From NCBI GenBank assembly GCA_963839615.1, contig CAWIVY010000010.1, forward strand, positions 1-64,000: a stretch of 64,000 nt of DNA, written 5' to 3'. The notes under the pieces are model-generated. The model saw only the letters and a program-made list of their open reading frames with translations, made no database searches and was not told the origin of the DNA. The stretch is from DASQMT01 sp963839615 (GTDB lineage: Bacteria; Actinomycetota; Thermoleophilia; Solirubrobacterales; Solirubrobacteraceae). The position numbers and the translations under genes are program-made. Of the stretch, positions 49,136 through 58,990 are shown piece by piece (the stretch's first letter is position 1; every line of letters starts with the position of its first letter).

Positions 49136-49905
49136 TCAGCGACGCCAGGGCAGCCTCGAGCGCTTGCGCCGCGCGACGGCGGCGCTGCACCAGCAGCCCG
49201 CCGCCCACGCCCGAGCGCCGCCAGGCCCGCCGCAATCAGCCCCGGCCGCGCGCGCAGGCGCCGGTACTCGCCCTCGACCTCGGGCCAGAGCATGCTCCTC
49301 CACCAGCTCGCCGGCGGCCTCCGGCGTGGCGGCCAGCTCGGACGCGGCGATCGGCTCCGCGAAGGCCACCTGCACCCGGCGCGGCTTCGGGAACGGGCCG
49401 AGGAAGAGCTGCTCGGTGCCGGTGATCGCGGTCGGGGATCAGCGGCGCGCCCGCTCTCGAGCGCGAGCCGCCCGGCGCCGCGCTTGGGGTGGCCGAGCTC
49501 CTCGGGGTCGCGGATGCGGGTGCCCTCGGGGAACAGCGCCAGCAGCCCGCCCTGCTCGAGGATCGTGCGGGCGGTCTCGAGCGCGTCTTCGTCGGAGCTG
49601 CCGCGCCGCACCGGGAACGCGCCGAGGCGCACCAGCAGCCGGCCATAGCGCGCCTCGACAAGCTCGGTCTTGGCCATGAAGCGCAGGTGGCGGCGCGTGC
49701 AGACGGCGATGAAGAACGAGTCCCAGAAGCTCTTGTGGTTGGGCGCGACGATCGCCGCGCCCTACTCGGGGATGTGCTCCGCGCCCGACACGTGCATGCG
49801 GAACCAGATCCGCAGGAAGGGCGCCACCAGCGCCCGGACGAACGCGTAGAGCGGCCGCGACACGCCCTTCTCGCGCGCGAGGCGGTGCGCCTCCTCGTTG
49901 GTCAC
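49136..49905 (-). CDS. 1-acyl-glycerol-3-phosphate acyltransferase (PlsC family) with in-frame amber codon
   Basis: The protein starts with GTG: TNEEAHRLAREKGVSRPLYA, FVRALVAPFLRIWFRMHVSG, AEHIPE, then a TAG codon at 49764-49762, then GAAIVAPNHKSFWDSFFIAV with the catalytic H-x4-D. MAKTELVEARYGRLLVRLGA and LLALFPEGTRIRDPEELGHP (acceptor-binding block) follow. The stop interrupts the protein before the active site, so this is a dead gene, a sequence error or a readthrough case. Late frame breaks affect the C-terminus. About 255 residues expected. Confidence 0.78.
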
Positions 49906-49957
49906 GTGCGGAAGTTACAGGCGTTTCCGGCGCGTCCAGGGGGGTATCGTAGCCCAT

Positions 49958-50145
49958 ATGAGCATCTCGACAAGATCACGGGACGAGCCAAGAAGGCCGC
50001 CGGCGACATCACCGGCGACGGCTCGCTGCGCTCCGAGGGCCGCCGCGAGGAGCGCAAGGGCGAGGAGAAGGAGAAGCTCGCCGACGCGCAGGACCGCGTC
50101 GAGGAGAAGGCGCAGGATGTGGCCGACCTCGAGCGCCGCACCTGA
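49958..50145 (+). CDS. CsbD-like stress protein
   Basis: Apart from one missing base after the fourth codon, the frame reads KITGRAKKAAGDITGDGSLR, SEGRREERKGEEKEKLADAQ and DRVEEKAQDVADLERRT, a CsbD-type protein of about 62 residues. It is highly charged and probably part of the general stress response. It is monocistronic, followed by a strong hairpin. Confidence 0.82.
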
Positions 50146-50174
50146 GCCGCCCGCCGGCAACACTGCAGGTAGGA

Positions 50175-50198
50175 GACGGGCGCCGCTTGGCGCCCGTC
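50175..50198 (+). terminator. Hairpin terminator after csbD
   Basis: A perfect 10-bp stem, GACGGGCGCC (50175-50184) and GGCGCCCGTC (50189-50198), closes a GCTT loop. It is followed by GGCTTTCT, a weak T-rich tail. It lies 29 bp after the csbD stop and before the next gene at 50243. Confidence 0.75.
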
Positions 50199-50242
50199 GG
50201 CTTTCTGGGTACCGCTGGCCGCGCGGGTAGCTTTGATTACAA

Positions 50243-51335
50243 GTGAGCGAGGAACGCAGCCCTCACGTCGCGTACCGCGCGGTCCTGCTCGCGGCGGGGC
50301 TGCTGCTGCTCGGCCTGCTCTTCCGCCAGCTCGTCGACGCTGCTGCTGGCGATCCTGATCACGGTCGATCTTCGCGATCCCGCTGGCGGCGGCCGCGACG
50401 CGGCTCGAGCGCGCGGGCATCCCGCGGCCGGTCGGCGCGCTGATCGCCCTGCTCGGCGGCATCGCTGTGGTGGCGCTGCTGATCTACCTGCTGATCCCGC
50501 CGTTCGTCGACCAGACCAACGAGTTCGTCGACGACGTCCCGGGCATCGTCGACGACCTGGAGAGCACATACGCCGACGTGACCGGCGAGGACCCGGGCGA
50601 GGTCGGCGACCGGGTGCAGGAGTTCGTCGAGAAGCTGGACCGACGACCCGGAGCGGCTGATCGGCCCGATCACCTCGATCGGGCTCAACGTGGCCGGCGA
50701 TCCTCGGCGCGCTCGTGCTGATCCTGATCACCGCCTACTACATGGCGATCCGGCCCGAGCCGCTGGTCGACGGGCATGGTCAGCCTGTTCCCGCCGCCCC
50801 GGCGCGACCACGTCGCGCCACGTGCTCGAGCGGCTGCGCCGGTCCTGGATCGGCTGGATGGAGGGCGTGGCGGTCGACATGCTCGTCACGTTCGTGCTGC
50901 TGTACATCGGGCTGACGCTCGATCGGGCTCGACTTCGCGATCTTCTTCGCGGTGCTGTCGGCGCTGCTGGTCGTGGTGCCGTACTTCGGCGCGATCGCCG
51001 GCGCGATCCCGCCGGTGCTGTTCGCGCTCACCGACTCGCCCGGCAAGGCGCTGCTCGTGCTCGGCGTCTACGTGCTGGTCCAGCAGATCGAGAGCAACAT
51101 GACGATCCCGCTCGTGATGTCCCAGCGCACGCGGCTGCACCCGGCGATGATCGCGATCGGCGTCGTCGTGGTCGGGCCAGCTGTTCGGCTTCGTCGGCCT
51201 GTTCGTGGCCGTGCCGATCCTGTCGCTGATCGTGATCGGGTCCGAGGAGTTCTGGGTCAAGCCGATCGAGGAGACCGATCGCGAGCGCCGGCGCAGCTGC
51301 GATCGAGCTGCCCGGGTCAGGCAGCAGCTTCGATG
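50243..51335 (+). CDS. AI-2E-family transporter (PerM-like) membrane protein
   Basis: The GTG start opens SEERSPHVAYRAVLLAAGLL. Family text: ALIALLGGIAVVALLIYLLI, PPFVDQTNEFVDDVPGIVDD, LVLILITAYYMAIRPEP, DMLVTFVLLYIGLTL, SALLVVVPYFGAIAGAIPPV, LVLGVYVLVQQIESNMTIPL and MSQRTRLHPAMIAIGVVVVG. This is the normal eight-helix AI-2E/PerM layout of about 360 residues. The substrate is not known (ions or signals). Frame breaks are concentrated near 50340, 50640-50700, 50765-50930 and 51170. Confidence 0.82.
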
Positions 51336-51413
51336 ACCGCGATGACCATGCCGATCAGGACGAAGATCGACGATCAGGACCTGGACGACGATCCAGAAGC
51401 GGGGCATCTCCAC
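51317..51413 (-). CDS. Very small single-helix membrane protein, about 31 aa
   Basis: With one base dropped near 51370 the frame reads MEMPRFWIVVQVLIV, IFVLIGMVIAVIEAAA and stop: one membrane helix with a short N-terminus. It lies 10 bp downstream of the NarL-type regulator on the same strand and overlaps the end of the AI-2E gene. Its size leaves doubt. Confidence 0.4.
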
Positions 51414-51422
51414 GCGGCGCTC

Positions 51423-52049
51423 CTACTCGATGATGGCCTGACGCAGCGCGATCGCGACGGCGTGCACGCGCGTGTCGGCCTCGAGCTTGAGGATCGCGCG
51501 CTTGGTGTCCGACTTGACCGTCTCGGTCGACAGGCCGATCCGCCGCGCGACCTCCTCGGTGTGCAGGCCCTCGGCCAGCAGCTGGAGGATCTCGCGCTCG
51601 CGCTCTGACAGCGGCGCGTCGGCGTCGACCTGGGTCATCAGCAGCGTCGGCGACAGCGACGGGTCCACGAACGGCTTGCCCGCGGCGACCGTGCGGATCG
51701 CGCGCAGCAGGTCCTCGGGCGGCGAGCCCTTCATCACGTAGCCGCGCGCGCCGGCGGCGATCGCGTCCGAGAGCAGCCGCTTGTCGCCGTAGGCGGAGAA
51801 CATCGACGGTCTTCACGCTCGGGGCCGGCCTCGGCGATGCGCTTGACCGCCGAGATGCCGTCGATGCCCGGGCAGGCGCACGTCCATGATCACGACCTCG
51901 GGCTCGAGCCGCTCGACGGCCTCGACGCCTCCTCGCCGCGTCTCGACGTGCCCGACCAGCTCGAGGTCGTCGCGCGTCCCCGAACATCAGGCCGAGGCCT
52001 TGCCGCACGGTCGGGTGGTCGTCGACCGCCAGGCACCTTGGTGGGTCAT
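51423..52049 (-). CDS. NarL/LuxR-family response regulator
   Basis: The receiver domain shows LAVDDHPTVRQGLGLMFG, EVVIMDVRLPGIDGISAVKR (phospho-acceptor Asp) and KTVMFSAYGDKRLLSDAIAA with GARGYVMKGSP (conserved Lys). The C-terminal HTH is intact: APLSEREREILQLLAEGLHT, EEVARRIGLSTETVKSDTKR. About 208 residues. Breaks lie in the receiver half (51810-52040). No histidine kinase is adjacent, so it is an orphan here. Confidence 0.85.
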
Positions 52050-52116
52050 CGCGCCCTTAGTGCGAGCCTACGTACCACGCCTGATGCGCCGACTCCGACG
52101 GCATAGGAGCAGCGCG

Positions 52117-52560
52117 ATGTTCGACTCGATGGTCGTCGGCACCGACGGCTCCGAGACCGCCAGGGAGGCGGTGCGGCAGGCGACCGAGCTCGCCAAGCGC
52201 CTCGGCGCGAAGGTCCATCTGGTCAGCGCCTACGAGCCGGTGCCCGAGGGGCGGCTGCGCGAGGAGCGCCAGCAGGTGCCCGACGACCTGCAGTGGATGG
52301 TCAACCCGCGCGAGGACGTGAACGCCACGCTGGAGGAGGCCGCCGAGGCGCTCGAGGAGCAGGGCGTCGAGGTGGAGACGCACGCGCGCGAGGGCGACCC
52401 GGCCGACGCGATCCTCGACGTGGCCGAGGAGCAGGGCGCCGACCTGATCGTGGTCGGCAACAAGGGCATGACCGGCGCCAAGCGCTTCCTGCTCGGCAGC
52501 GTGCCGAACAAGGTCTCCCATCACGCTCCCTGCAGCGTGATGATCATCCGGACGACCTAG
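52117..52560 (+). CDS. Universal stress protein (UspA family)
   Basis: The intact 147-residue protein has MFDSMVVGTDGSETAREAVR, KVHLVSAYEPVPEGRLREER, ADAILDVAEEQGADLIVVGN and the ATP-binding G-x2-G-x9-GS motif in GNKGMTGAKRFLLGSVPNK. The single-domain type binds ATP and aids stress survival. The stop TAG lies in CTAG 52557-52560. Confidence 0.9.
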   Translation: MFDSMVVGTDGSETAREAVRQATELAKRLGAKVHLVSAYEPVPEGRLREERQQVPDDLQWMVNPREDVNATLEEAAEALEEQGVEVETHAREGDPADAILDVAEEQGADLIVVGNKGMTGAKRFLLGSVPNKVSHHAPCSVMIIRTT

Positions 52561-53900
52561 CGCGGCTCGCAGCGCGGTCAGCGGCGGGCAGCGCAGCGCG
52601 CGCGCCGCGTCGACCAGAGCCCCAGCCGTAGCGCGAGTCGAAGCCCGGGCCGGCCCGAGGTCGCGCGCGGTCGCCTCATGTGCTCCTCGACCGCGCTCGG
52701 CGTCGGGTTGCGTCGCCGAGCCGCCGGTGGCGATGATCAGCGCCGCGATGGCCGGCGACGTGCGGGGCTCGCCATCGAGGTGCCCTCGTAGCCGCCGGGC
52801 AGCCCGAAGCGTGCGCACGCTCGCACGGTGAAGGTCTGCTGGTAGATCCAGCTGCCGGTCGCTCGGGCTGGCAGATGGCCGCGTCCGCTGGCGTTGTCGG
52901 CGTCGGGGCGTCGACGCCGCCGCCGGGCGCCGACGACGTCGAGGTCGACGCCGGAGTTCGAGTAGTCGGCCTGGCAGCCGTTGCGGGTGGTCGCGCCGAC
53001 GGCGATCACGCTCGCTCGCGCGCGCCGGGTAGGCGACCGCGGCCGGTCGGCCTGTGTTGCCGGCCGCGGCCACGACCACGACGCCGCGCCGTGTGGGCGT
53101 AGCGGATCGCGGCGATGATGTCGGGGATCTCGGCGGCGCGCACGCGAGCGGTCGAACTCGAGGCTGCAGGTTGATCACGTCGGCGCCGTGCGCTGGCCGC
53201 GTAGCGGATCGCCGCGCGCGATCGCCACCGAGTCGCCCTCGCCGTAGGCGTCGAGCACGCGCAGCGGCATGATCTTCGCCCCGTAGGCGATGCCCGGCCA
53301 CGCCGAGGCCGTTGTTGGTGGCCTGGGCGATCGTGCCGGCCACGTGGGTGCCGTGGCCGTATCGTCGTTGGGGTGGCGGTCGCGGTCGACGAAGTCGTAG
53401 CGCGTGACGAACGTGGCGGCGCAGGTCGGGCGCGCGCCGGTAGCGCGCCGCGGCGCTCGTAGGCGACGCCGCTGTCGAGCACCGCCACGACCGCGCCGCG
53501 GCCGCCGGGCGCGCCGGCCGCGCGCGGCGAGCTCCCAGGCCTCGGGCATGCCGATCCCGAACGGCGCCGATGAAGTTCCACTGGCAGCCGGAAGCCCGGG
53601 TCGTTGGGGAAGTGAACTGCGGCGCGTGCGCCACGTAGTTGGGCACGGCGTAGGCCACGTCGGGGTCCTGGCGCAGCTCGCGACGGTCTCGTGACCGACG
53701 GTCGCCGCTCTTGAGCTGGAGCCGGCGCGGACCGCTCGCCGAGTGCTCCGGAGCGTCTCGACGCCGGCGCTGGCGGCGCCGCCGTCCTCGTACCCCACGA
53801 TCACCTCGCCGGGCACGTAGTCGGCCGCCGCGGCGCCGGCGGCGAGCGGCGAGCACGAGCGGCCAGAGCGGCGGCCAGGAGGAAGGAGGCGAGTCGGCAT
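52557..53900 (-). CDS. Secreted S8 subtilisin-like serine protease (many frame breaks)
   Basis: A leader and propeptide (DYVPGEVIVGYEDG) precede the catalytic Asp in VVAVLDSGVAYE, the His in TGHGTHVAGTIAQ-type text, VLDAYGEGDSVAIARA, VVVVAAAGNTGRPAAVAYPA, NVIAVGATTRNGCQADYSNS and the Ser in YEGTSMASP. Late text is GWGLVDAARALRCPP. About 440 residues. A cysteine-containing insert lies before the Ser site. Roughly fifteen frame breaks make the exact ends uncertain; the stop may share CTAG with uspA. Confidence 0.78.
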
Positions 53901-53959
53901 TGGGTTACGGTGCGCCGCGCAGTGTACGAACGCTCGAACAACCCGCGTGCGCGGAAGTT

Positions 53960-55078
53960 GTGACCGTCTGCATCACGGGGGCCACCGGTTTCATCGGCGC
54001 GCACGTCGGCGCAGCTTCTGGCCGAGGCCGGCACGAGCTCGCGGGTGACCTACCGCGACGAGGCGCGGCTGGCCCGCCTCGGCGGACTCGAGGTGGAGGC
54101 CGTCAAGGCCGACGTGCTCGACCGCGCGGCGCTGCGGCGCGCCTTCCGCGGCTGCGAAATCGTCTTCCACGCCGCCGGGCTCGTCGGCTCGCGGCCGGCC
54201 GAGCAGGTCTGGCGGGTGAACGCGCTGTCGCCCGCGGATCGCCGTCGAGGCGGCCGCGGCCGAGGGCGTGCGGCGGGTGGTGGTCACCTCGAGCGTGGCC
54301 GGGATCGGCCCGGCGCCGCGCGGACCGGCCGGGGACCGAGGAGGACGTCTACCGCGGCTGGGGGCTCGGGCTGACCTACCCGGACGCCAAGCACGAGGGC
54401 GAGTCGGAGGCGCTGGCGGCCGGGCGCGCGCCTGGGCGTCGAGGTGGTCGTGGTCAACCCGTCGTACGTGTTCGGCGCTGCCGGTCGACCGCTCGCAGCC
54501 GGGCGAGACCTCCACGCGGATGATCGGCAACTACCTGCGCGGGCGGCTGCCGGCGGTGGTGGACGGCGAGACCAACGTGGTCGACGTGCGCGACGTGGCC
54601 AAGGGCCACCTGCTCGCCGCCGAGCGCGGCCGCCCGGGCGAGCGCTACGTGCTCGGCGGGCACGACGTCGCGCTGGGTGGAGCTGCTGGAGCGGGTGGCC
54701 GAGCTGTCCGGGCGTGCACCACCCGCTCGTGGTGCTGCCGCCCGAGGCGGCGAGGTCGCGCGCGCGGCGGAGGCGCTCGGGCTGCCCGGCCTGGTGGCCG
54801 CCGAGGGGATCGTCGCTGATGGCGCAGAACTGGCGCTACTCCTCGGCCAAGGCGCGCCGCGAGCTCGGCTACCGCGCCGCGGCGCTCGACCGCACCCTGC
54901 GCGACACGATCGACTGGTACCGCGAGCTGCTCGACGGCGGCGGGCTCGGCGGCGGGCGCCCTCGCCGATGTCGCTGGCGGCCGCCGGCGTGCGGCTGGCC
55001 GGGCGGGCCGGGCTGCTCGGCGGGCTGCGGCTCGGCCGAGCGCTGACGTCGGGCGCCAGCCTGGTGGCGCGTCCGTGA
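53960..55078 (+). CDS. NAD-dependent epimerase/dehydratase (extended SDR)
   Basis: The start is VTVCITGATGFIGAHV (Rossmann G-x2-G-x2-G), then VTYRDEARLARLGGLEVEAV, EIVFHAAGLVGSRPAEQV, VVVTSSVAGIGPAPRG (catalytic Ser), TYPDAKHEGESEALAAG (Tyr-x3-Lys), GVEVVVVNPSYVFG and AVVDGETNVVDVRDVAKGHL. About 370 residues. Dihydroflavonol-reductase/hopanoid-type sugar or lipid epimerases look alike; the substrate is open. The stop overlaps tadA (GTGA at 55075). About ten frame breaks. Confidence 0.82.
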
Positions 55079-55563
55079 GCTTCTTCCCGCGCGACGAGTA
55101 CTACATGCGCCTGGCCCTGCGCGAGGCCGAGCGCGCGCTGGAGCACGACGACGTGCCGATCGGCTGCGTGATCGTGCGCGGCGCCGAGGTGATCGCGGCG
55201 GCGCGCAACGAGCGCGAGCTGCGCGGCGACCCACGGCGCACGCCGAGATGCTGGCGCTGCGCGAGGCGGCCGCAGCACGTCGGCGGCTGGCGCCTGCTCG
55301 ACACCGTCCTGTACGTGACGCTGGAGCCGTGCGCGATGTGCGCCGGGGGCGATCGTGCTGGCGCGCGTGCCGCGGGTCGTCTACGCCGCGCCGGACCCCA
55401 AGGCGGGGGCCGCGGGGAGCGTGCTGGACGTGCTCGGCGAGCCGCGCCTGAACCACCGGCCGGAGGTGAGCGGCGGGCTGCTTGCCGAGGAGGCGTGCGA
55501 GAACTGCTGCGCAAGTTCTTCGCCAGGTTTGACGGCGCAGGGTCGAACCGCCTCGGCCGATAA
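55075..55563 (+). CDS. tRNA/nucleoside deaminase, TadA-like
   Basis: The start is MSFFPRDEYYMRLALREAER, then DDVPIGCVIVRGAEVIAAAR, the zinc motif HAEMLALREAA and the second zinc block VTLEPCAMCAG. LARVPRVVYAAPDPKAGAAG, SVLDVLGEPRLNHRPEVSGG and ELLRKFFAR follow. About 160 residues with four frame breaks. The set matches TadA, which converts the A34 wobble base to inosine in tRNA-Arg(ACG), the tRNA found at the start of this window. Overlaps the epimerase by 4 bp. Confidence 0.85.
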   Translation: MSFFPRDEYYMRLALREAERALEHDDVPIGCVIVRGAEVIAAARNERELRGDPRRTPRCWRCARRPQHVGGWRLLDTVLYVTLEPCAMCAGGDRAGARAAGRLRRAGPQGGGRGERAGRARRAAPEPPAGGERRAACRGGVRELLRKFFARFDGAGSNRLGR

Positions 55564-55570
55564 GAGCCTC

Positions 55571-57347
55571 GTGCGCCCATATTCGGAGCAGGTGCTGCGC
55601 GCGCTCGAGAATCGCTACGGACCCCTGCCCGAAGGGGTGCCGTCGGTGGCGTACATCTTCGAGCCGGGCATCGAGGGGCGGTGCCTCTACATCAGCCCGT
55701 CGGTGGAGGACGTGCTCGGCTATCCGCGTCGCCAGTGGCTCGAGGAGCGCGGGCTGTGGGATCGCCTGCTGCATGCGGACGACGAGGAGCGCGTGGTCAG
55801 CAACGAGGCGGAGTGCGCCCGCTCCGGCGAGAAGCTCGTCCAGGAGTACCGGCTGCGGGCGGCCGACGGGCGCGACGTCTGGATCCGCGACGAGATGACC
55901 GTGGTGTTCGACCGCCAGACCGGAGCGGACCCGCTCTTCTACGGCGTCTTCCTCGACGTCTCCGACCGCAAGCGGATGGAGACCGAGCTCGAGCGACTCG
56001 CCCTCTTCGACCCCTGACCGGGCTCCCCAACCGGGCGCTGTTCGCCGACCGCCTGCGCCAGGTGCTCGCACGCGCGCGGCCGCGAGAGCGACGGCCGCCG
56101 TCTACTTCCTCGACCTCGACCGCTTCAAGCGCATCAACGACTCGCTGGGCCACTCGGCCGGGGACGAGGTGCTGCGCGAGGTGGCCGAGCGGCTGCGGAG
56201 CGTGGTGCGGCCGGAGGACACGGTGGCGCGCTTCGGCGGCGACGAGTTCACGATCCTGCTGCGAGAGCGTCGGCGGGGTGCTCGAGGCGGTGTCGATCGC
56301 CGACCGGCTGCAGCGCCCGATGCGCGACGCCGCTGCGCGCTCGGCGGCGCCGAGCTGCGCGTGACGCGCGAGCATCGGGGTCGCGCTCGTCGAGGGCGAC
56401 GAGCACGGGGACGGCCGAGCGCCTGATCGAGGACGCCGACGCGGCGATGTACCGGGCCAAGGAGCGCGGCGGCGACGCACCGAGCTGTTCGACACGGCGA
56501 TGCGCGACGACGCCGTCGCAGCGCTGCGGATCGAGAGGAGCTGCGGCGGGCGCTCGAGCGCGGCGAGCTCGAGCTGTACTTCCAGCCGGGCGTGGACCTG
56601 GACAGCGGGCCAGGTCGTCGGCGCCGAGGCGCTGATGCGCTGGGGGCATCCCGAGCGCGGGCTGATCGCGCCGGACGAGTTCATCCCGGTGGCGGAGGAG
56701 ACCGGCCTGATCGTGCCGCTCGGGCGCTGGGTGCTGGCGGAGGCGTGCCGCCAGCTGGCCGGTGGCAGCGCGTCCCGGCGACGGCCGACCTGCACCTGTC
56801 GGTGAACCTGTCGCGCCCGCCAGCTGCCCCAGCCCGACGTGGTCGGCACGGTGCCGGGCTGCGCTGCGCGAGTCGCGGCATCGACCCGCGCCGGCTCGAC
56901 GCTCGAGATGACCGAGAGCACGCCGATGGCCGACGGCGACACGCGGCTCACGCGCGCTGCGCGACCTGAGCGGCGAGGGCGTGCGGCTCGCGATCGACGA
57001 CTTCGGCACCGGCTACTCGTCGCTCGAGCTAGCTGCAGGCGCATGCCGGTCGACATCGTCAAGATCGACCGCTCGTTCGTCGAGCGGGATGTCGAGCCGA
57101 CTCGACGGACCGCGAGCTCGTGGCGGCCGTGGTCGGGATGGGCCGCGCGCTGAAGCTGAGCGTGGTGGCCGAGGGCATCGAGACCCGCGAGCAGGCCGGG
57201 GCGCTGCGCGAGCTGGGCTGCGACGTGGGCCAGGGCTACCTGTTCGCGAAGCCGCTGCCCGCCGACGAGATGGACGCGCTGGTCGCCGAGGGGCCGCCCT
57301 GCCTGAACGGGCTGCCGGCGCCGGGCAAGCTCACCCGCCCCGTCTAG
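55571..57347 (+). CDS. PAS-GGDEF-EAL cyclic-di-GMP signalling protein
   Basis: The PAS domain (about 10-140: CLYISPSVEDVLGYPRRQWL, DRLLHADDEERVVSNEAECA, RDVWIRDEMTVVFDRQTGAD) is followed by GGDEF (FDPLTGLPNRALFADRL, DTVARFGGDEFTILL) and EAL (VVGAEALMRWGHPERGLIAP, LAIDDFGTGYSSLE, VDIVKIDRSFVERDV, VVAEGIETREQAGALRELGC). Both catalytic motifs are intact, so it may make or degrade cyclic-di-GMP. About 590 residues; the PAS part is clean and breaks begin at 56017. The TAG stop is in CTAG 57344-57347, shared with the convergent gene. Confidence 0.87.
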
Positions 57348-58234
57348 TCGACCGGAGGGGGGTCGCCCTCGGCGCTCGCCAGCAGCGCGGGCTCCCAGTC
57401 GCATACGAGGCAGGCGTGGCGGAACGCCGACCGCGCGAACTCGACCCCGGCGGCGTGGGGGTCGCCGGAAGCCACCGCGTCGGCCCAGTCGAGCACGAAC
57501 AAGCCCATGTCGGGGTGCCAGCGGGCCGCCGGGGTCAGCTCGGCCTTCCCGTACTCGTCCGGGGCCGGATGGGCGTAGGCGTAGAAGGCCGCCTGCTCGT
57601 AGCGGGGGTCGCCAGGCCACCAGCCGACGGCGACCTCCTGCGAGTCCATCGAGTTGCGCATGATGAAGTCGTCCGACGGCGGGTCGGCCCGCTCGCCGGA
57701 GAACAGGTTCACGGCGAGGTCGAAGGAGCCCCACCAGGCGTTGACCTGCGTAGAGCGGCCGCGATAGGGCGCACGGAACTCGGCGAGTACGAGAGCGGCC
57801 TGGGTCGCGGCGGCGAAGTAGGCCTCGACCTGCCCGGCGTCGTAGCTCGCGTGCTCGCGGTCCTCGTCGAGCGGGACGGTCCAGTGGGTCTCCTGCGGCG
57901 TCGGGTCGATCGTCACTCCGCCTCCGACTGCGTCCAGGATCTCATGGGTCACGTCGGCGACCGGGCGGTCGGGAGTCAGGGGCACGCGCGCAACCCGCCC
58001 GTCGCTGTGCTGGACCACCGCCTCGTGGTCGTGCAGGTCGAGCCGGACCACGACGGCGCCCGACCCGGGCGGCAGCGGCAGGGTGTGCCAGCCGCGTGCG
58101 TCCAGGCGGAGCGCCGCGTGCAGTAGCTGCGGCTCGGGCGGGGCGAGCGCGACGGCGAGCTTGCCGAGCACCTGCGTGTGGGCGTGGAGGGTGTCGCAGG
58201 TGGCGCTCCACGCCCCGTAACGCAGCTCGGTCAT
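57344..58234 (-). CDS. DUF5996 family protein
   Basis: The intact 296-residue soluble protein has MTELRYGAWSATCDTLHAHT, QVLGKLAVALAPPEPQLLHA, STQVNAWWGSFDLAVNLFSG, FIMRNSMDSQEVAVGWWPGD and FYAYAHPAPDEYGKAELTPA. This matches DUF5996, whose function is unknown. From here to the window end genes are intact. The stop codon overlaps the EAL gene's stop in CTAG. Confidence 0.82.
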   Translation of the reverse strand: MTELRYGAWSATCDTLHAHTQVLGKLAVALAPPEPQLLHAALRLDARGWHTLPLPPGSGAVVVRLDLHDHEAVVQHSDGRVARVPLTPDRPVADVTHEILDAVGGGVTIDPTPQETHWTVPLDEDREHASYDAGQVEAYFAAATQAALVLAEFRAPYRGRSTQVNAWWGSFDLAVNLFSGERADPPSDDFIMRNSMDSQEVAVGWWPGDPRYEQAAFYAYAHPAPDEYGKAELTPAARWHPDMGLFVLDWADAVASGDPHAAGVEFARSAFRHACLVCDWEPALLASAEGDPPPVD

Positions 58235-58244
58235 GCCACTGAAG

Positions 58245-58904
58245 CTACCGACCGGCGACCTCGTACTTCACGTGGACCACGCCGCTCGGCGACTCGACCA
58301 CCCTGGTCAGCAGAAGGTGGTCCGGAGCCTGCGCGACGTGGCCGTCGAACAGGCGCGCGCCGCCGCCGAGGAACATCGGCACCACGTGCAGCTGCATCTC
58401 GTCGACCAGGCCCGCCTTCAGGTACTGCGAGATCACCTGGGCGCCGCCCGCGAGCGAGATGTCCTGGGCGCCCGCGGCCGCTCGCGCCTGCTCGAGAGCG
58501 GACTCGATCCCGTCGGTGACGAAGTGGAACGTGGTGCCGCCCTCCATCTCCAGCGGCTCGCGGGCATGGCTGGTCAGCACGAACACGGGGTGGTGATAGG
58601 GCGGGTCGTCTCCCCACCAGCCGCGGGCCTTCGGGTCGTCCTCCCACGGGCCCTCGCCGCTGCTGAACATGTGGCGGCCCATGATGCTCGCGCCCTTGCC
58701 CGCGAGGTGCTCCGCGCCGATTTCATCGTCGAGCCCCGTCTCGCCGCCCTCGCCACCGTGAGCTGCCTTGAACTGCCTGGTGGCCACCACCCAGCCGTGC
58801 AGCAGCTCGCCGTTCTCGCCCAGGGGGTCATCGAGGCTCTGGTTCGGTCCGGCGACGAAGCCGTCGAGGGAGACCGATATGTCGACTACTAGCCGTCCCA
58901 TCAC
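58245..58904 (-). CDS. RibD C-terminal/dihydrofolate-reductase-like protein
   Basis: The intact 219-residue protein shows MGRLVVDISVSLDGFVAGPN, LLHGWVVATRQFKAAHGGEG, KGASIMGRHMFSSGEGPWED, HHPVFVLTSHAREPLEMEGG and ISLAGGAQVISQYLKAGLVD. This is the usual YwjB/YyaP-type DHFR-like fold, an NADPH-dependent reductase of unknown substrate. A strong AGGAGG lies 5 nt before the ATG. It lies 10 bp upstream of the DUF5996 gene on the same strand. Confidence 0.85.
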   Translation of the reverse strand: MMGRLVVDISVSLDGFVAGPNQSLDDPLGENGELLHGWVVATRQFKAAHGGEGGETGLDDEIGAEHLAGKGASIMGRHMFSSGEGPWEDDPKARGWWGDDPPYHHPVFVLTSHAREPLEMEGGTTFHFVTDGIESALEQARAAAGAQDISLAGGAQVISQYLKAGLVDEMQLHVVPMFLGGGARLFDGHVAQAPDHLLLTRVVESPSGVVHVKYEVAGR

Positions 58905-58990
58905 TTCCTCCTATGTCTACGTTTCCAGTGCTGGATGATTAGACCCATGGATCTCGGCGCATTCATCGGTGAGACGGTCTCCCGCAAGCG

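Noticed and set aside
21353..57347. Programmed ribosomal frameshifting as the cause of the many frame changes
   Set aside because: Breaks are far too frequent (several per gene), lack slippery heptamers, affect unrelated genes on both strands and leave proteins with family-typical lengths only when bases are dropped.
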